Shown in pieces: positions 56,340 through 64,000 of a stretch of 64,000 nucleotides of DNA. The first letter of the stretch is position 1; each line of letters begins with the position of its first letter. Location of the stretch: NCBI RefSeq assembly GCF_000741175.1, contig NZ_JGYS01000005.1:1-64000 (forward strand), written 5' to 3'. Source of the stretch: Bifidobacterium callitrichos DSM 23973. GTDB taxonomy: Bacteria; Actinomycetota; Actinomycetes; Actinomycetales; Bifidobacteriaceae. Made by a program: the position numbers and the translations under genes. The notes beneath the pieces were generated by a model. It worked only from the letters and a program-made list of their open reading frames with translations, did no database searches and had not been told where the DNA came from.

Positions 56340-57167
56340 ATGATGTTCTGTCGTCATTGTGGTGCGAATCTGCTTGGCGACGCGATGTTCTGTGTGAAAT
56401 GCGGAACGAGATCCGCCGTCGCATCCGACGACCTCAGGGAACCGTCGCCGACAGCTATGCCTCATTCGGTCAGGATGCTTTCTTTGGGGCGGATGTCCTC
56501 CGCTCAACTGATCAAACTGCTCACATCGCTTGACGAGCAGTTCGCACGGATCGACGCGATAGAGAACGGCATCCGATCCGCCTATGAACTCATGAGGAGA
56601 AACAAGACGGAATACGACATCGGGCTGGCCTGTCTACTGTTGTCCGGACTCATCGGTGCGGGCGCACTACACTATGCGATCATCTGCGAGCCGTGGAACC
56701 ACCAGGATCCGGTCTTCGTGCTGATCGCATGCGCAATCGGCATCATCCCGCTACTCGTCGGCCTGAACCAGCTCAGGGTGTTCAAACACAACGTCGAAAA
56801 CTTGCTTCCTGCGCTATATCCGGCAATCGCCACCGACGAGCGGACCATCGCCGACATCCGCAAGACCATGCGGCCAACCCTGCTACTGCTGCCCGCCTCC
56901 TGCCGCAACGGGAAGGCGAACGCCTACATTCTGCAGATGCTCATATGCGGACGCGCCGACGATTTCAACACCGCTGCCAGCCTGTGGGAGGAATACGACC
57001 ATCGCCGGAGGCTGGAGCAACTTGAATGGAACAAGGTTCAGGAGACCCGGAAGCAGACTATTGCGCTCGTCATATCCGCCCTCGCCCAAGTCAGTCAGGC
57101 ATTCGAGGCGAAACGACAGACCAGAACACTACAGGATCTACGAAACGACCTGAATAACCGACATTGA
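56340..57167 (+). CDS. Zinc-ribbon membrane protein
   Basis: 275 residues. A zinc ribbon at the N-terminus, 'FCRHCGANLLGDAMFCVKCG' (C-x2-C-x13-C-x2-C at residues 4-23), an amphipathic stretch, two adjacent hydrophobic helices ('GLACLLLSGLIGAGALHYAI', 'PVFVLIACAIGIIPLLVGL') and a 120-residue cytoplasmic helical end. I do not recognise the family. GAGGTG lies six bases before the ATG at 56340; an upstream in-frame start at 56271 is not supported. It forms an operon with the 79-residue protein that follows, behind a GGTAG-type operator. Confidence 0.8.
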   Translation: MMFCRHCGANLLGDAMFCVKCGTRSAVASDDLREPSPTAMPHSVRMLSLGRMSSAQLIKLLTSLDEQFARIDAIENGIRSAYELMRRNKTEYDIGLACLLLSGLIGAGALHYAIICEPWNHQDPVFVLIACAIGIIPLLVGLNQLRVFKHNVENLLPALYPAIATDERTIADIRKTMRPTLLLLPASCRNGKANAYILQMLICGRADDFNTAASLWEEYDHRRRLEQLEWNKVQETRKQTIALVISALAQVSQAFEAKRQTRTLQDLRNDLNNRH

Positions 57168-57180
57168 GGAAGACAACAAC

Positions 57181-57420
57181 ATGAATATGAACGACCAGTA
57201 TTCACCGGAACGCGACCAACTCCGCGTACAGGTTCTGAAGATACTCGCTATTCTCGTGGCGATGCTGCTTATCATGGCCTTCGCCACCACACTGTACAAG
57301 CTCGATCAATCCTGGACATATAACAACGGCATCAGGATCACGAGCCCCGAACAATCATCGACGTACGTCAACGTCAACGACCACGGCTCCACTCGGTCTA
57401 TCCCGAATAACGTACGGTGA
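57181..57420 (+). CDS. Small single-pass membrane protein (79 aa)
   Basis: 79 residues: a polar start 'MNMNDQYSPERDQLRVQVLK', one hydrophobic helix ('ILAILVAMLLIMAFATTLY') and an extracellular tail rich in Ser, Asn and Thr. GAGGAAGAC lies about nine bases before the ATG. It follows the zinc-ribbon protein by 13 bases, so the two are probably made together and may interact in the membrane. No known family. Confidence 0.72.
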   Translation: MNMNDQYSPERDQLRVQVLKILAILVAMLLIMAFATTLYKLDQSWTYNNGIRITSPEQSSTYVNVNDHGSTRSIPNNVR

Positions 57421-57441
57421 GTGTGCGTCTGCATACGTCCC

Positions 57442-57530
57442 TCGGGGTGATAATCACGTTATCACCCGTTTTCGTATGCTGGGCGAGACTAACCATACGA
57501 AAACGGGTGATAGTGTGATTACCACCCCGA
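57442..57530. repeat. Hairpin with 37-nt arms and few mismatches
   Basis: Positions 57442-57478 and 57494-57530 pair over 37 nt with three mismatches, of which the inner 19 bp (57460-57478 with 57494-57512) are perfect, around a 15-nt loop. A smaller palindrome GGTGATAA-TCACG-TTATCACC lies inside the left arm. It starts 21 bases after the stop of the small membrane protein. It could be a terminator or a miniature mobile element; no target duplication was seen. Confidence 0.7.
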
Positions 57531-57534
57531 TCCA

Positions 57535-57604
57535 CGTACGCTGAATGCAACTGAGCGTACGGGATCAGAGATTGGGATGCATATTATCCCGATCTCCGTA
57601 CGCT
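57535..57604. repeat. Three CGTACGCT elements able to form alternative hairpins
   Basis: CGTACGCT (57535-57542), AGCGTACG (57554-57561) and CGTACGCT (57597-57604): the middle copy can pair with either outer one, and the second pairing is extended by GGGAT/ATCCC in its loop. Directly beside the large hairpin. Mutually exclusive stems are typical of attenuators, but no gene is positioned to use one here. Confidence 0.5.
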
Positions 57605-57655
57605 ACTCATGCAAGAGCGCCTTATCAGATGGCGGAGTCAGAGAATCCGACCAGT

Positions 57656-57958
57656 TCACTGACCGCAGCAGTGGTCGAGGCACTCCTTGATACGGGTCTT
57701 GAGGCACTCCGGCGCCTCGTCGGGGCGCAGGTAGGCGCGCAGCGCGGCGATCATCGCCTGCTCGCGTTCGGAACAGCAGGTCGACGGGTCGAAACAGTCG
57801 CCGTCCGCCACGCCATCACACGCATCGGCGTCGTAGATGTCGGCGTCGTCCGCATCGCTGATGCGCACCTCCGTATGACTGATATGACTGACCACGCCGT
57901 CGGCCGATGTGCGGGTGATGGAGATATGACGCACATGCTCCACATGTCGTCCGTTCAT
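57656..57958 (-). CDS. Cysteine-rich anti-sigma factor (RsrA type)
   Basis: 100 residues, the start overlapping the stop of the sigma factor gene by ATGA. The C-terminal half is full of cysteines: 'CFDPSTCCSEREQAMIAALR', then C-x10-C-x3-CC to the end. RsrA/RshA proteins are small zinc-binding anti-sigma factors that release SigR/SigH on thiol oxidation, and gene order is the same. The classical H-x3-C-x2-C is not clear here, so the cluster differs from the type proteins, but the role is well supported by context. Confidence 0.8.
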   Translation of the reverse strand: MNGRHVEHVRHISITRTSADGVVSHISHTEVRISDADDADIYDADACDGVADGDCFDPSTCCSEREQAMIAALRAYLRPDEAPECLKTRIKECLDHCCGQ

Positions 57959-58770
57959 CGCATCTCCTTCCTTCGCTTCGAATGCGGGGCTTCGTCGATT
58001 CCGTCGATTCCACGGCCCCTCAGGGAGGCATCATCTTCATTATCGCCGGAATCAAGTCCCCGAAGCGGTTTTTCACCGGACTTTGCCTTCGGCGAACCGG
58101 ATGGCGTCGAGACTGCGGACGCATTACCGGACTTACCGGACCTTGCCTTCGATGAACCCGACGGCAGCTGCGTGCCGTAGCCATGCTCGCGCGCGTAGGA
58201 GGCGAGCTCGCGCTTCAACTGCGTGCGCGCACGGTTGAGTCGGCTCATCACCGTACCGATCTTCACACCCTGCTCGTCGGCGACCTGCTGGTACGACTTG
58301 CCGTCGATCGCCGCGTCGATGAACACCTGCCGGCGTTCCGGCGACAGTTTGGACAGGGCCTGCATGATCTCCTCGGGGGCGAACGCGTCGAGGTACTCGT
58401 CCTCGGCGGACTTGAGCCCGTCTGAGGTGTGCTCGGAGGCCTCGTAGATGTCCCAGTCGTCGTATTCGCCGTCCGCGTCGTTGGCGCGCTGCGGCCTGCG
58501 CTTGGCCTTCGCGTACTGGTTGAAGTAGGTGTTGCGTTCGATCGTGGTCATCCACGCCTCGAAGTTCGTGCCCTCCTGGAACGAGTCGAACGCCTTGAAT
58601 CCCTTCTCGAACGTATCCTGCACGAGATCCTGCGCGTCCTCCGGGTTGTTGGTGAGTCTCATCGCCTGCCGATAGAGCGCGTTGAGCGCCGGCATGGCGA
58701 GTCGTTCGAACCGCTCGCGCCGTTCGGCGAGAGTCTCGTTCGTCGCGGTCCCGTTCGTCTGTGTGGTCAC
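57955..58770 (-). CDS. sigH: ECF sigma factor, SigH/SigR type
   Basis: 271 residues. Region 2 is 'ALNALYRQAMRLTNNPEDAQ' with 'DLVQDTFEKGFKAFDSFQEG', region 4 is 'SPERRQVFIDAAIDGKSYQQ' and 'GVKIGTVMSRLNRARTQLKR', as in the oxidative-stress sigma factors SigR/SigH. After region 4 comes a 70-residue Ser/Gly/Lys-rich tail ('SSKARSGKSGNASAVSTPSG') absent from the type proteins. The start is a GTG at 58770 with TACAAT nine bases upstream, which would fit a leaderless message. It is co-transcribed with its anti-sigma factor. Confidence 0.88.
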   Translation of the reverse strand: MTTQTNGTATNETLAERRERFERLAMPALNALYRQAMRLTNNPEDAQDLVQDTFEKGFKAFDSFQEGTNFEAWMTTIERNTYFNQYAKAKRRPQRANDADGEYDDWDIYEASEHTSDGLKSAEDEYLDAFAPEEIMQALSKLSPERRQVFIDAAIDGKSYQQVADEQGVKIGTVMSRLNRARTQLKRELASYAREHGYGTQLPSGSSKARSGKSGNASAVSTPSGSPKAKSGEKPLRGLDSGDNEDDASLRGRGIDGIDEAPHSKRRKEMR

Positions 58771-58940
58771 GTCCGCCCATTGTAATCGGCTCGTCGCTCG
58801 TATACTGGGAACGGTTTATGGATGTTTGAGAAACCGTCCAGAGGTCTCCCAGAATCGTCGCGCACAGTGGGAGCGACATCGTCGGGTGCCTTCCGGACAG
58901 CACCTGCACCAATCGCCCATCACGCCGAAAGGACCTCCCC

Positions 58941-60521
58941 ATGGCTCTGACCCTCGCTTCCGCCGCCGAACTGCTCAACCGGCATCATCTGCTGCGGGAG
59001 GTGATCCACAGCGACTCGTGGACGCTCGACACCGACGGCATCGACGGCGCGGACGCACCGTTCGCCTCCATCACCTACGACACCCGTCAGGTCGGCGAGG
59101 GATCGCTGCTGGTATGCAAGGGACGCTTCAGGCCGGAGTTCCTCGACGGCTGCGATGAGAGGGAACTCGCCGCGTACGTGGCCGAAACCGACCTGTCCGA
59201 ACGCACGAAGGCGCCCGGCCTGATCGTCGACGACGCACGCAAGGCCCTGGCCCTGCTCGCCACCGAGTTCTACGGACGCCCGCAGGACGAGCTCACGCTG
59301 ATCGGCATCACCGGCACCAAGGGCAAGACCACCACCGCGTACTTCACGCAGGCGATCCTCAACGCGTATTCGGGCGGCCGCTGCGCGCTCTTCTCCTCGG
59401 TCGACAACTGCCTCGACGGCCACACCTACGTCGAATCGGATCTGACCACCCCCGAATCGCTCGACGCGGTGCGCATGATGCGCGAGGCGGTCGACGGCGG
59501 CATGCGCTACCTCGTCATGGAGGTCAGCTCCCAGGCGTACAAGGTGCATCGCGTCTACGGGTTCACGTTCGACGTGGGCGCGTTCCTCAACATCTCCCCC
59601 GACCACATCTCCCCGATCGAGCATCCGACGTTCGAGGACTACCTGTACTGCAAGCGCCAGATCACTGCCAACTCCCGTACGCTGATTCTCAACGCCCGCG
59701 CGGACCACGCCGATCTGATCCGTCAGGATGCGGCCGCCGCCGGCGTGCCGGTGCGCGACTTCGCTCTGCTGGACGAGCCGGCCACCGAGTCGGCCGCCAA
59801 TCCTGACGCTTCCGGCGTCGATGCGACCTCCTGGCCCGCCGACGCCTCGCACGACTCCTATCTCATGCGTCTTGACGGACATGATCTGGGCCGATACCGT
59901 CTGCATCTGGTCGGCGACTTCAACTACGAGAACGCCCTCGCCGCGGTAAGCATCGCCCACGCCGCCGGCGTGCCCGCGGATGCGATCGAAACGCTGCACG
60001 CGATGGAGCCCACGCGCGTCTCGGGACGCATGGAGCTCACCCGGGACGAGGACTCCGACACCGATGTGATCGTCGACTACGCGCACAACTACACCTCCGT
60101 CAGGGCGCTGCTCGACTTCGTATACGAGCGCTGGGGCGGCAACGGCGAACACCCGTACATCACACTCGTCGCCGGATCGGCCGGCAACAAGGCGTACGAC
60201 CGCCGCCGCGAGATCGTCGAGGCGGCGCAGGACCGCATCGCACGGTTCGTGTTCACGGCCGAGGACACCGACACCGAGCCGTATGAGGACATCTGCCGCG
60301 ACATGCGCTCCTTCGTGACGAACGACCGGGTCGCGACGACCACGATCATCGACCGTGTCGCCGCCATCACCGACGCCCTGGACGAGGCTCGCGCCCACCC
60401 GCGCAGGCATGACGTGGTCCTCGTCATCGGCAAGGGTCACGAACGCTGGATCAAGGATCTCAACAAGCACGTGCCGTACGAGGGCGACGACCGGGTGGTC
60501 GCGCGTCTGCTCGGCGCCTGA
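58941..60521 (+). CDS. MurE-type UDP-MurNAc-peptide ligase (first copy)
   Basis: 526 residues. Mur ligase of the MurE branch that adds the third residue of the peptidoglycan stem, using ATP. Landmarks: 'SITYDTRQVGEGSLLVCKGR', P-loop 'GITGTKGKTTTAYFTQAIL', 'YLVMEVSSQAYKVHRVYGFT', 'VGAFLNISPDHISPIEHPTF' and the C-terminal 'VIGKGHERWIKDLNKHVPYE'. Where DAP-adding enzymes have D-N-P-R it reads 'FTAEDTDTEPYEDI', so meso-DAP is unlikely; lysine or ornithine is expected, as for bifidobacterial walls. AAAGGA precedes the ATG. Paralogous to the next gene. Confidence 0.9.
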   Translation: MALTLASAAELLNRHHLLREVIHSDSWTLDTDGIDGADAPFASITYDTRQVGEGSLLVCKGRFRPEFLDGCDERELAAYVAETDLSERTKAPGLIVDDARKALALLATEFYGRPQDELTLIGITGTKGKTTTAYFTQAILNAYSGGRCALFSSVDNCLDGHTYVESDLTTPESLDAVRMMREAVDGGMRYLVMEVSSQAYKVHRVYGFTFDVGAFLNISPDHISPIEHPTFEDYLYCKRQITANSRTLILNARADHADLIRQDAAAAGVPVRDFALLDEPATESAANPDASGVDATSWPADASHDSYLMRLDGHDLGRYRLHLVGDFNYENALAAVSIAHAAGVPADAIETLHAMEPTRVSGRMELTRDEDSDTDVIVDYAHNYTSVRALLDFVYERWGGNGEHPYITLVAGSAGNKAYDRRREIVEAAQDRIARFVFTAEDTDTEPYEDICRDMRSFVTNDRVATTTIIDRVAAITDALDEARAHPRRHDVVLVIGKGHERWIKDLNKHVPYEGDDRVVARLLGA

Positions 60522-60665
60522 TTCCGCATGATCCATCTGAACCGCCTGCCCCGGGAGGGGATGCAGGCAACCGTTGATGAACATCGGATGAACACATCCG
60601 TGGAGTAGTATCGTGCGGTGACGCACGCGAGACCCGCGCGCCGCACGACACTAGGAGTACACGCC

Positions 60666-62249
60666 ATGCCCACCACGACTTCGCCGCTGAGCCTCGCCTC
60701 CGCGGCCAAGCTGTTGGAAGATCACCACCTGCTGCGCGAGATCATCACGCCCGAACGCTGGACGCTCGACGCCACGCATCTGCCGGACGCCGACAGGCCG
60801 ATCCCCGCGATCACCTACGACACCCGCCAGGTGCGCGAGGGATCGCTGCTGTTCGTCAAGGGCCGGTTCAAGCCGGAGTTCCTCAACGGCATCGACGAAC
60901 GCGGACTTGCCGTCTACGTGGCCGAGGAGGATCATTCGGACCGCACGAAGGCCGTCGGCCTGATCGTCGAGAACGTGCACAAGGCGATGAGCCTGCTCTC
61001 CGCCGAGTTCTACGGACGCCCGCAGGACGAGCTCACGCTGGTCGGCATCACCGGCACCAAGGGCAAGACCACCACCGACTACCTCACGCACGCGATCCTC
61101 AACGCCTATTCGGACGGGCACGCCGCGATGATGAGCTCGATCGCCGTATGCCTCGACGGCCGCACGTTCTCCCCGTCCCAGCTCACCACCCCCGAACCGC
61201 TCGACGCGTTCCGCATGATGCGTCAGGCGGTCGACAACGGCATGCGCTACCTCGTCATGGAGGTCAGCTCCCAGGCGTACAAGATCCAGCGCGTATACGG
61301 TCTCACCTTCGACGTGGGAGCCTTCCTCAACATCTCCCCCGACCACATCTCCCCGATCGAGCACCCCACGTTCGAGGACTACTTCCACTGCAAGCGCCAG
61401 ATCATCGCCAACTCTCGCGCGATGGTGATCGGCGCCGACTCGGCGCATGTCGGCCTGCTCTTCGAGGACGCGGCCGCGCACGACGTGCCGGTGACGACGT
61501 TCGCGCTGCATGATCCGTCCGACGGCCATCACACGCCCGTCGACGTCGTCGTCGCCGCCGATCCGAGCCTCAAGACCGGATTCGTCGTCGCCTGCGACGG
61601 CAAGGCCCTCCCGTATGAGCTGGACATGCTCGGCGAGTTCAACTTCCTCAACGCCGCCGCCGCGATCACCATCGCGATGAAGGCCGGCGTGCCGTTCGGC
61701 GACGAGGCCATGGCCGCCGTCGAGACCGTGCACGTGCCGGGCCGCATGGAGCGTTTCATCGCCTCCGACGGCATGCACGTGTACGTCGACTTCGCACACA
61801 ACTACCTGTCCACCAAGGCGCTCGTCGACGAGATGATCCGCGTGTATGGCGAGCGCGATCCGCGCATCACGCTGGTGTCCGGCACCACCGGAGGCAAGGC
61901 CATCGATCGGCGCGAGGGCATCGTCAAGGGCGCGCTGGGCCGCGCCGAGTCGTTCATCTTCACCCTTGACGATCCGAACTTCGAGGATCCGCGCAAGATC
62001 TGCGAGGAGATGGCCTCGTTCGTCCCCGACGACGGCAGGCAGCGCGTGAACATCATCGTCGACCGCGAGCAGGCCATCGTCACCGCGATCCGCGAGGCGC
62101 GCGAATCCACCGACCGCGACGGCCGCTTCAACATCGTGCTGGTCATCGGCAAGGGGCACGAGACCCGCAACATCATCAACGGCAAGGCGGTCTACTGGCC
62201 CGGGGACGCGACCATCGTGCGCCGCGAGCTCGGCCTTGCGGCCGCGTGA
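60666..62249 (+). CDS. murE: MurE-type UDP-MurNAc-peptide ligase (second copy)
   Basis: 527 residues, clearly paralogous to the gene before it (shared runs such as 'EFYGRPQDELTL', 'GITGTKGKTTT', 'NISPDHISPIEHPTFEDY'). The substrate-selecting region reads 'FIFTLDDPNFEDPRKICEEM', near to the D-N-P-x of lysine-adding MurE and different from the first copy. The start at 60666 has AGGAG nine bases upstream. The 144-bp gap between the copies contains three small stems. If one copy is the housekeeping enzyme, this one is the better candidate, but both keep all nucleotide-binding motifs. Confidence 0.9.
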   Translation: MPTTTSPLSLASAAKLLEDHHLLREIITPERWTLDATHLPDADRPIPAITYDTRQVREGSLLFVKGRFKPEFLNGIDERGLAVYVAEEDHSDRTKAVGLIVENVHKAMSLLSAEFYGRPQDELTLVGITGTKGKTTTDYLTHAILNAYSDGHAAMMSSIAVCLDGRTFSPSQLTTPEPLDAFRMMRQAVDNGMRYLVMEVSSQAYKIQRVYGLTFDVGAFLNISPDHISPIEHPTFEDYFHCKRQIIANSRAMVIGADSAHVGLLFEDAAAHDVPVTTFALHDPSDGHHTPVDVVVAADPSLKTGFVVACDGKALPYELDMLGEFNFLNAAAAITIAMKAGVPFGDEAMAAVETVHVPGRMERFIASDGMHVYVDFAHNYLSTKALVDEMIRVYGERDPRITLVSGTTGGKAIDRREGIVKGALGRAESFIFTLDDPNFEDPRKICEEMASFVPDDGRQRVNIIVDREQAIVTAIREARESTDRDGRFNIVLVIGKGHETRNIINGKAVYWPGDATIVRRELGLAAA

Positions 62250-62315
62250 CGCCTTCCGATGCGTTTTCCATCATCACAGTTTTCCATCGTCACACATGGA
62301 GTAAGGTGAGCAACC

Positions 62316-63560
62316 ATGACCCGATTTCAACCGATTCTGCTCGGTAGCGACATCAACGTGTACGGCATGGCCCGTGCATTCCATGAGGAGTACGGCATCG
62401 TCTCGGACGCCTACGCCTACTTCCAGCTGAGCCCCACGAAGTTCAGCAGGATCGTCAACGTCCACATCGTGCCCGATTTCGACAACTTCGTCACCTTCCG
62501 CGACTTCATGCTGAGTCTCGGCAAGCGGATGAAGGCGGAGGACCCCGATCGCGCGCTGCTGCTCATCCCCTGCGGCGACGTGTACGCGAACCTCCTAAGC
62601 CAGTGCGGCGACGATCTGCGCAGGTACTTCGTCTACAACACCCTCGACATCAGGCTGTCGCGCAAGCTGGCCTACAAGGCCACCTTCTACCAGCTGTGCG
62701 AGCAGTACGGGCTGCCGCATCCCAAGACGAAGACCGTCACCGCCGAGGACGTCAGGCTCGGCGCGTACAAGGACCTGCCCTTCGACTACCCGGTGGCCAT
62801 GAAGCCGGCGAACTCCGTGGAATGGCTCAGCATCGACTTCGAAGGCCGCCGCAAGGCGTACATCTTCGACAATCCGGACGATCTGGACGTGATGATCCGC
62901 CGCGCCTACGACGCCGGATACAAGTCCGAGATGGTCATCCAGGACTTCATCCCCGGAGACGACTCACGCATGCGCGTGCTCAACGCCTATGTGGACCATC
63001 ACCACCGCGTGCGCATGATGTTTCTCGGCCACCCGCTGCTCGAGGACCCCTCCCCCGTGGCGGCCGGCAACTACGCGGCGATCATCCCCGACTTCAATCA
63101 GCAGGTGTTCGACCGCATCAAGTCGTTCCTCGAGACCATCGGCTATGAGGGCGTCGCGAACTTCGACATGAAGTACGACGAGCGCGACGGCGAGTACAAG
63201 CTGTTCGAGATCAACCTGCGTCAGGGCCGCTCCAGCTACTTCGTCACGCTCAACGGGTTCAACCTCGCCAAATACTTCGTCGACGATCTCGTCGAGGACA
63301 CGCCGTTCGACGGGAACACGGTGTTCGGCCGCGGCTCGAAGCTGTGGCTGGAGATCCCCCGTTCGATCTTCACCGACTACGTTGCCGACGGCGAGGACAA
63401 GGACCGCGGGATCGCGATGATGAAATCCGGCGACTGGGGCACCACGCTCGAGTACTCGAAGGACATGAACCCGCTGCGCTGGCTGATGATCCGGCACATG
63501 TTCTCGATCTATAAGAAGAGCTATGCGAAGTACTTCAAGCAGAAGGGCGATTTGAAGTGA
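62316..63560 (+). CDS. ATP-grasp carboxylate-amine ligase, possible D-aspartate ligase
   Basis: 414 residues. An ATP-grasp fold: 'VYNTLDIRLSRKLAYKATFY', 'FDYPVAMKPANSVEWLSIDF', 'EMVIQDFIPGDDSRMRVLNA' and the metal-binding 'YKLFEINLRQGRSSYFVTLN'. The order resembles the Asl-type ligase that attaches D-aspartate to the stem lysine in Enterococcus faecium peptidoglycan. An aspartate racemase gene overlaps its stop and two MurE-type ligases stand upstream, which supports the same role here. D-Asp bridges are known in some bifidobacteria. The substrate is inferred from context, not from the sequence. Confidence 0.75.
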   Translation: MTRFQPILLGSDINVYGMARAFHEEYGIVSDAYAYFQLSPTKFSRIVNVHIVPDFDNFVTFRDFMLSLGKRMKAEDPDRALLLIPCGDVYANLLSQCGDDLRRYFVYNTLDIRLSRKLAYKATFYQLCEQYGLPHPKTKTVTAEDVRLGAYKDLPFDYPVAMKPANSVEWLSIDFEGRRKAYIFDNPDDLDVMIRRAYDAGYKSEMVIQDFIPGDDSRMRVLNAYVDHHHRVRMMFLGHPLLEDPSPVAAGNYAAIIPDFNQQVFDRIKSFLETIGYEGVANFDMKYDERDGEYKLFEINLRQGRSSYFVTLNGFNLAKYFVDDLVEDTPFDGNTVFGRGSKLWLEIPRSIFTDYVADGEDKDRGIAMMKSGDWGTTLEYSKDMNPLRWLMIRHMFSIYKKSYAKYFKQKGDLK

Positions 63561-64000
63561 GAAGACCGTTCTTCGCCGTCCTCGGCGGCATGGGATCGCT
63601 GGCCACGGAAAGCTACGTGCGTCTCGTCAACGCTGGCATCCACGCGACCTGTGATCAGGACTACCTCGACTACGTCGTGTTCAACGATGCGGGCGTGCCC
63701 GATCGCACCGCGTTCATCACCGGACAGTCGGACGACGACCCATTCCCCGTGATCGCCGACGACATCGACAAGGCCACGGCCATCGGCGCGAGCTTCATCG
63801 TGCTCACCTGCAACACGGCCCACTACTTCTACGATCAGTTCCAGGCCCTCACCCCCGTGCCGATCCTGCACATGCCGCGAGGCGCGGTGGCTCGTCTCGC
63901 CTCGCGCTACCCGGCCGACCGCTTCCCGCGCCTGGGATTCCTCGGCACGATGGGATCGCGCGCCTCAGGCGTGTACCGTCAGGCCGCCGAGGAGGCCGGA
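63557..64000 (+). CDS. Aspartate/glutamate racemase family protein (5' part)
   Basis: The first 148 codons of a gene cut by the window end. The start is a GTG at 63557 overlapping the ligase stop (GTGA). 'FFAVLGGMGSLATESYVRLV' and 'FIVLTCNTAHYFYDQFQALT' are the glycine-rich N-terminal motif and the first catalytic cysteine of PLP-independent Asp/Glu racemases; the second cysteine lies beyond the window. Next to an ATP-grasp ligase it most likely makes D-aspartate for the peptidoglycan cross-bridge. Confidence 0.85.
   Translation, partial: MRRPFFAVLGGMGSLATESYVRLVNAGIHATCDQDYLDYVVFNDAGVPDRTAFITGQSDDDPFPVIADDIDKATAIGASFIVLTCNTAHYFYDQFQALTPVPILHMPRGAVARLASRYPADRFPRLGFLGTMGSRASGVYRQAAEEAG

Overview
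The window reads as a chromosomal segment of a high-GC actinobacterium, most likely a Bifidobacterium. The basis is the gene content and order: an nrdHIEF ribonucleotide reductase operon, xerD-parA-scpA-scpB, infC-rpmI-rplT, a LacI-controlled sugar ABC transporter with a glycosidase, a 24-residue bL37-like ribosomal protein and tandem MurE-type ligases. The genus is inferred from these features and from family knowledge; no search was run. No rRNA, tRNA, CRISPR array, insertion sequence or integrase other than the housekeeping XerD was seen.

Layout. 0-4 kb: end of an ABC permease, a decayed gene remnant, a small conserved protein, and tyrA/pheA for tyrosine and phenylalanine synthesis. 4-11 kb: a carbohydrate locus (binding protein, two permeases, GH31 glycosidase) facing a divergent LacI regulator, with paired operators between. 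11.7-16.3 kb: nrdH-nrdI-nrdE-nrdF behind two NrdR-box-like sites, with a long inverted repeat and a 31-codon ORF between nrdE and nrdF. 16.3-18.7 kb: a cluster of 12-bp palindromic repeats, then typA. 18.8-25 kb: an NAD operon (nrtR-type regulator, nadA, nadB, nadC, cysteine desulfurase) behind a perfect 29-bp palindrome. 25-28.3 kb: scpB, scpA, parA, xerD. 28.5-33.7 kb: a ferric-siderophore uptake operon with a siderophore-interacting reductase. 33.8-35.2 kb: rplT, rpmI, infC. 35.5-41 kb: a membrane-fused spermidine-synthase-like protein, thiamine pyrophosphokinase, gap, a YbaK-type deacylase and ispH. 41.3-43.5 kb: two tandem aldose epimerases, each behind a LacI-type operator. 43.8-49.3 kb: a TetR regulator with two YhgE/Pip-type membrane proteins. 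49.4-53.2 kb: bL37 and a dnaE gene interrupted by one frameshift.

53.2-57.6 kb is the most accessory-looking part. It holds a WYL-domain regulator, a PD-(D/E)XK nuclease-like protein that looks AT-richer than its neighbours, a zinc-ribbon membrane protein and a one-helix small protein. Three copies of the palindrome GGTAGAAAWCTACC lie at promoters across this segment, including one directly upstream of dnaE. I infer that these are the sites of the WYL regulator and that they define a small local regulon. The segment ends in a hairpin with 37-nt arms.

57.6-64 kb: a SigH/SigR-type sigma factor with a cysteine-rich anti-sigma factor, then a wall-synthesis cluster: two MurE-type ligases, an ATP-grasp ligase and an aspartate racemase (cut by the window end). 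Together they look like a cassette that makes D-aspartate and attaches it to the peptidoglycan stem.
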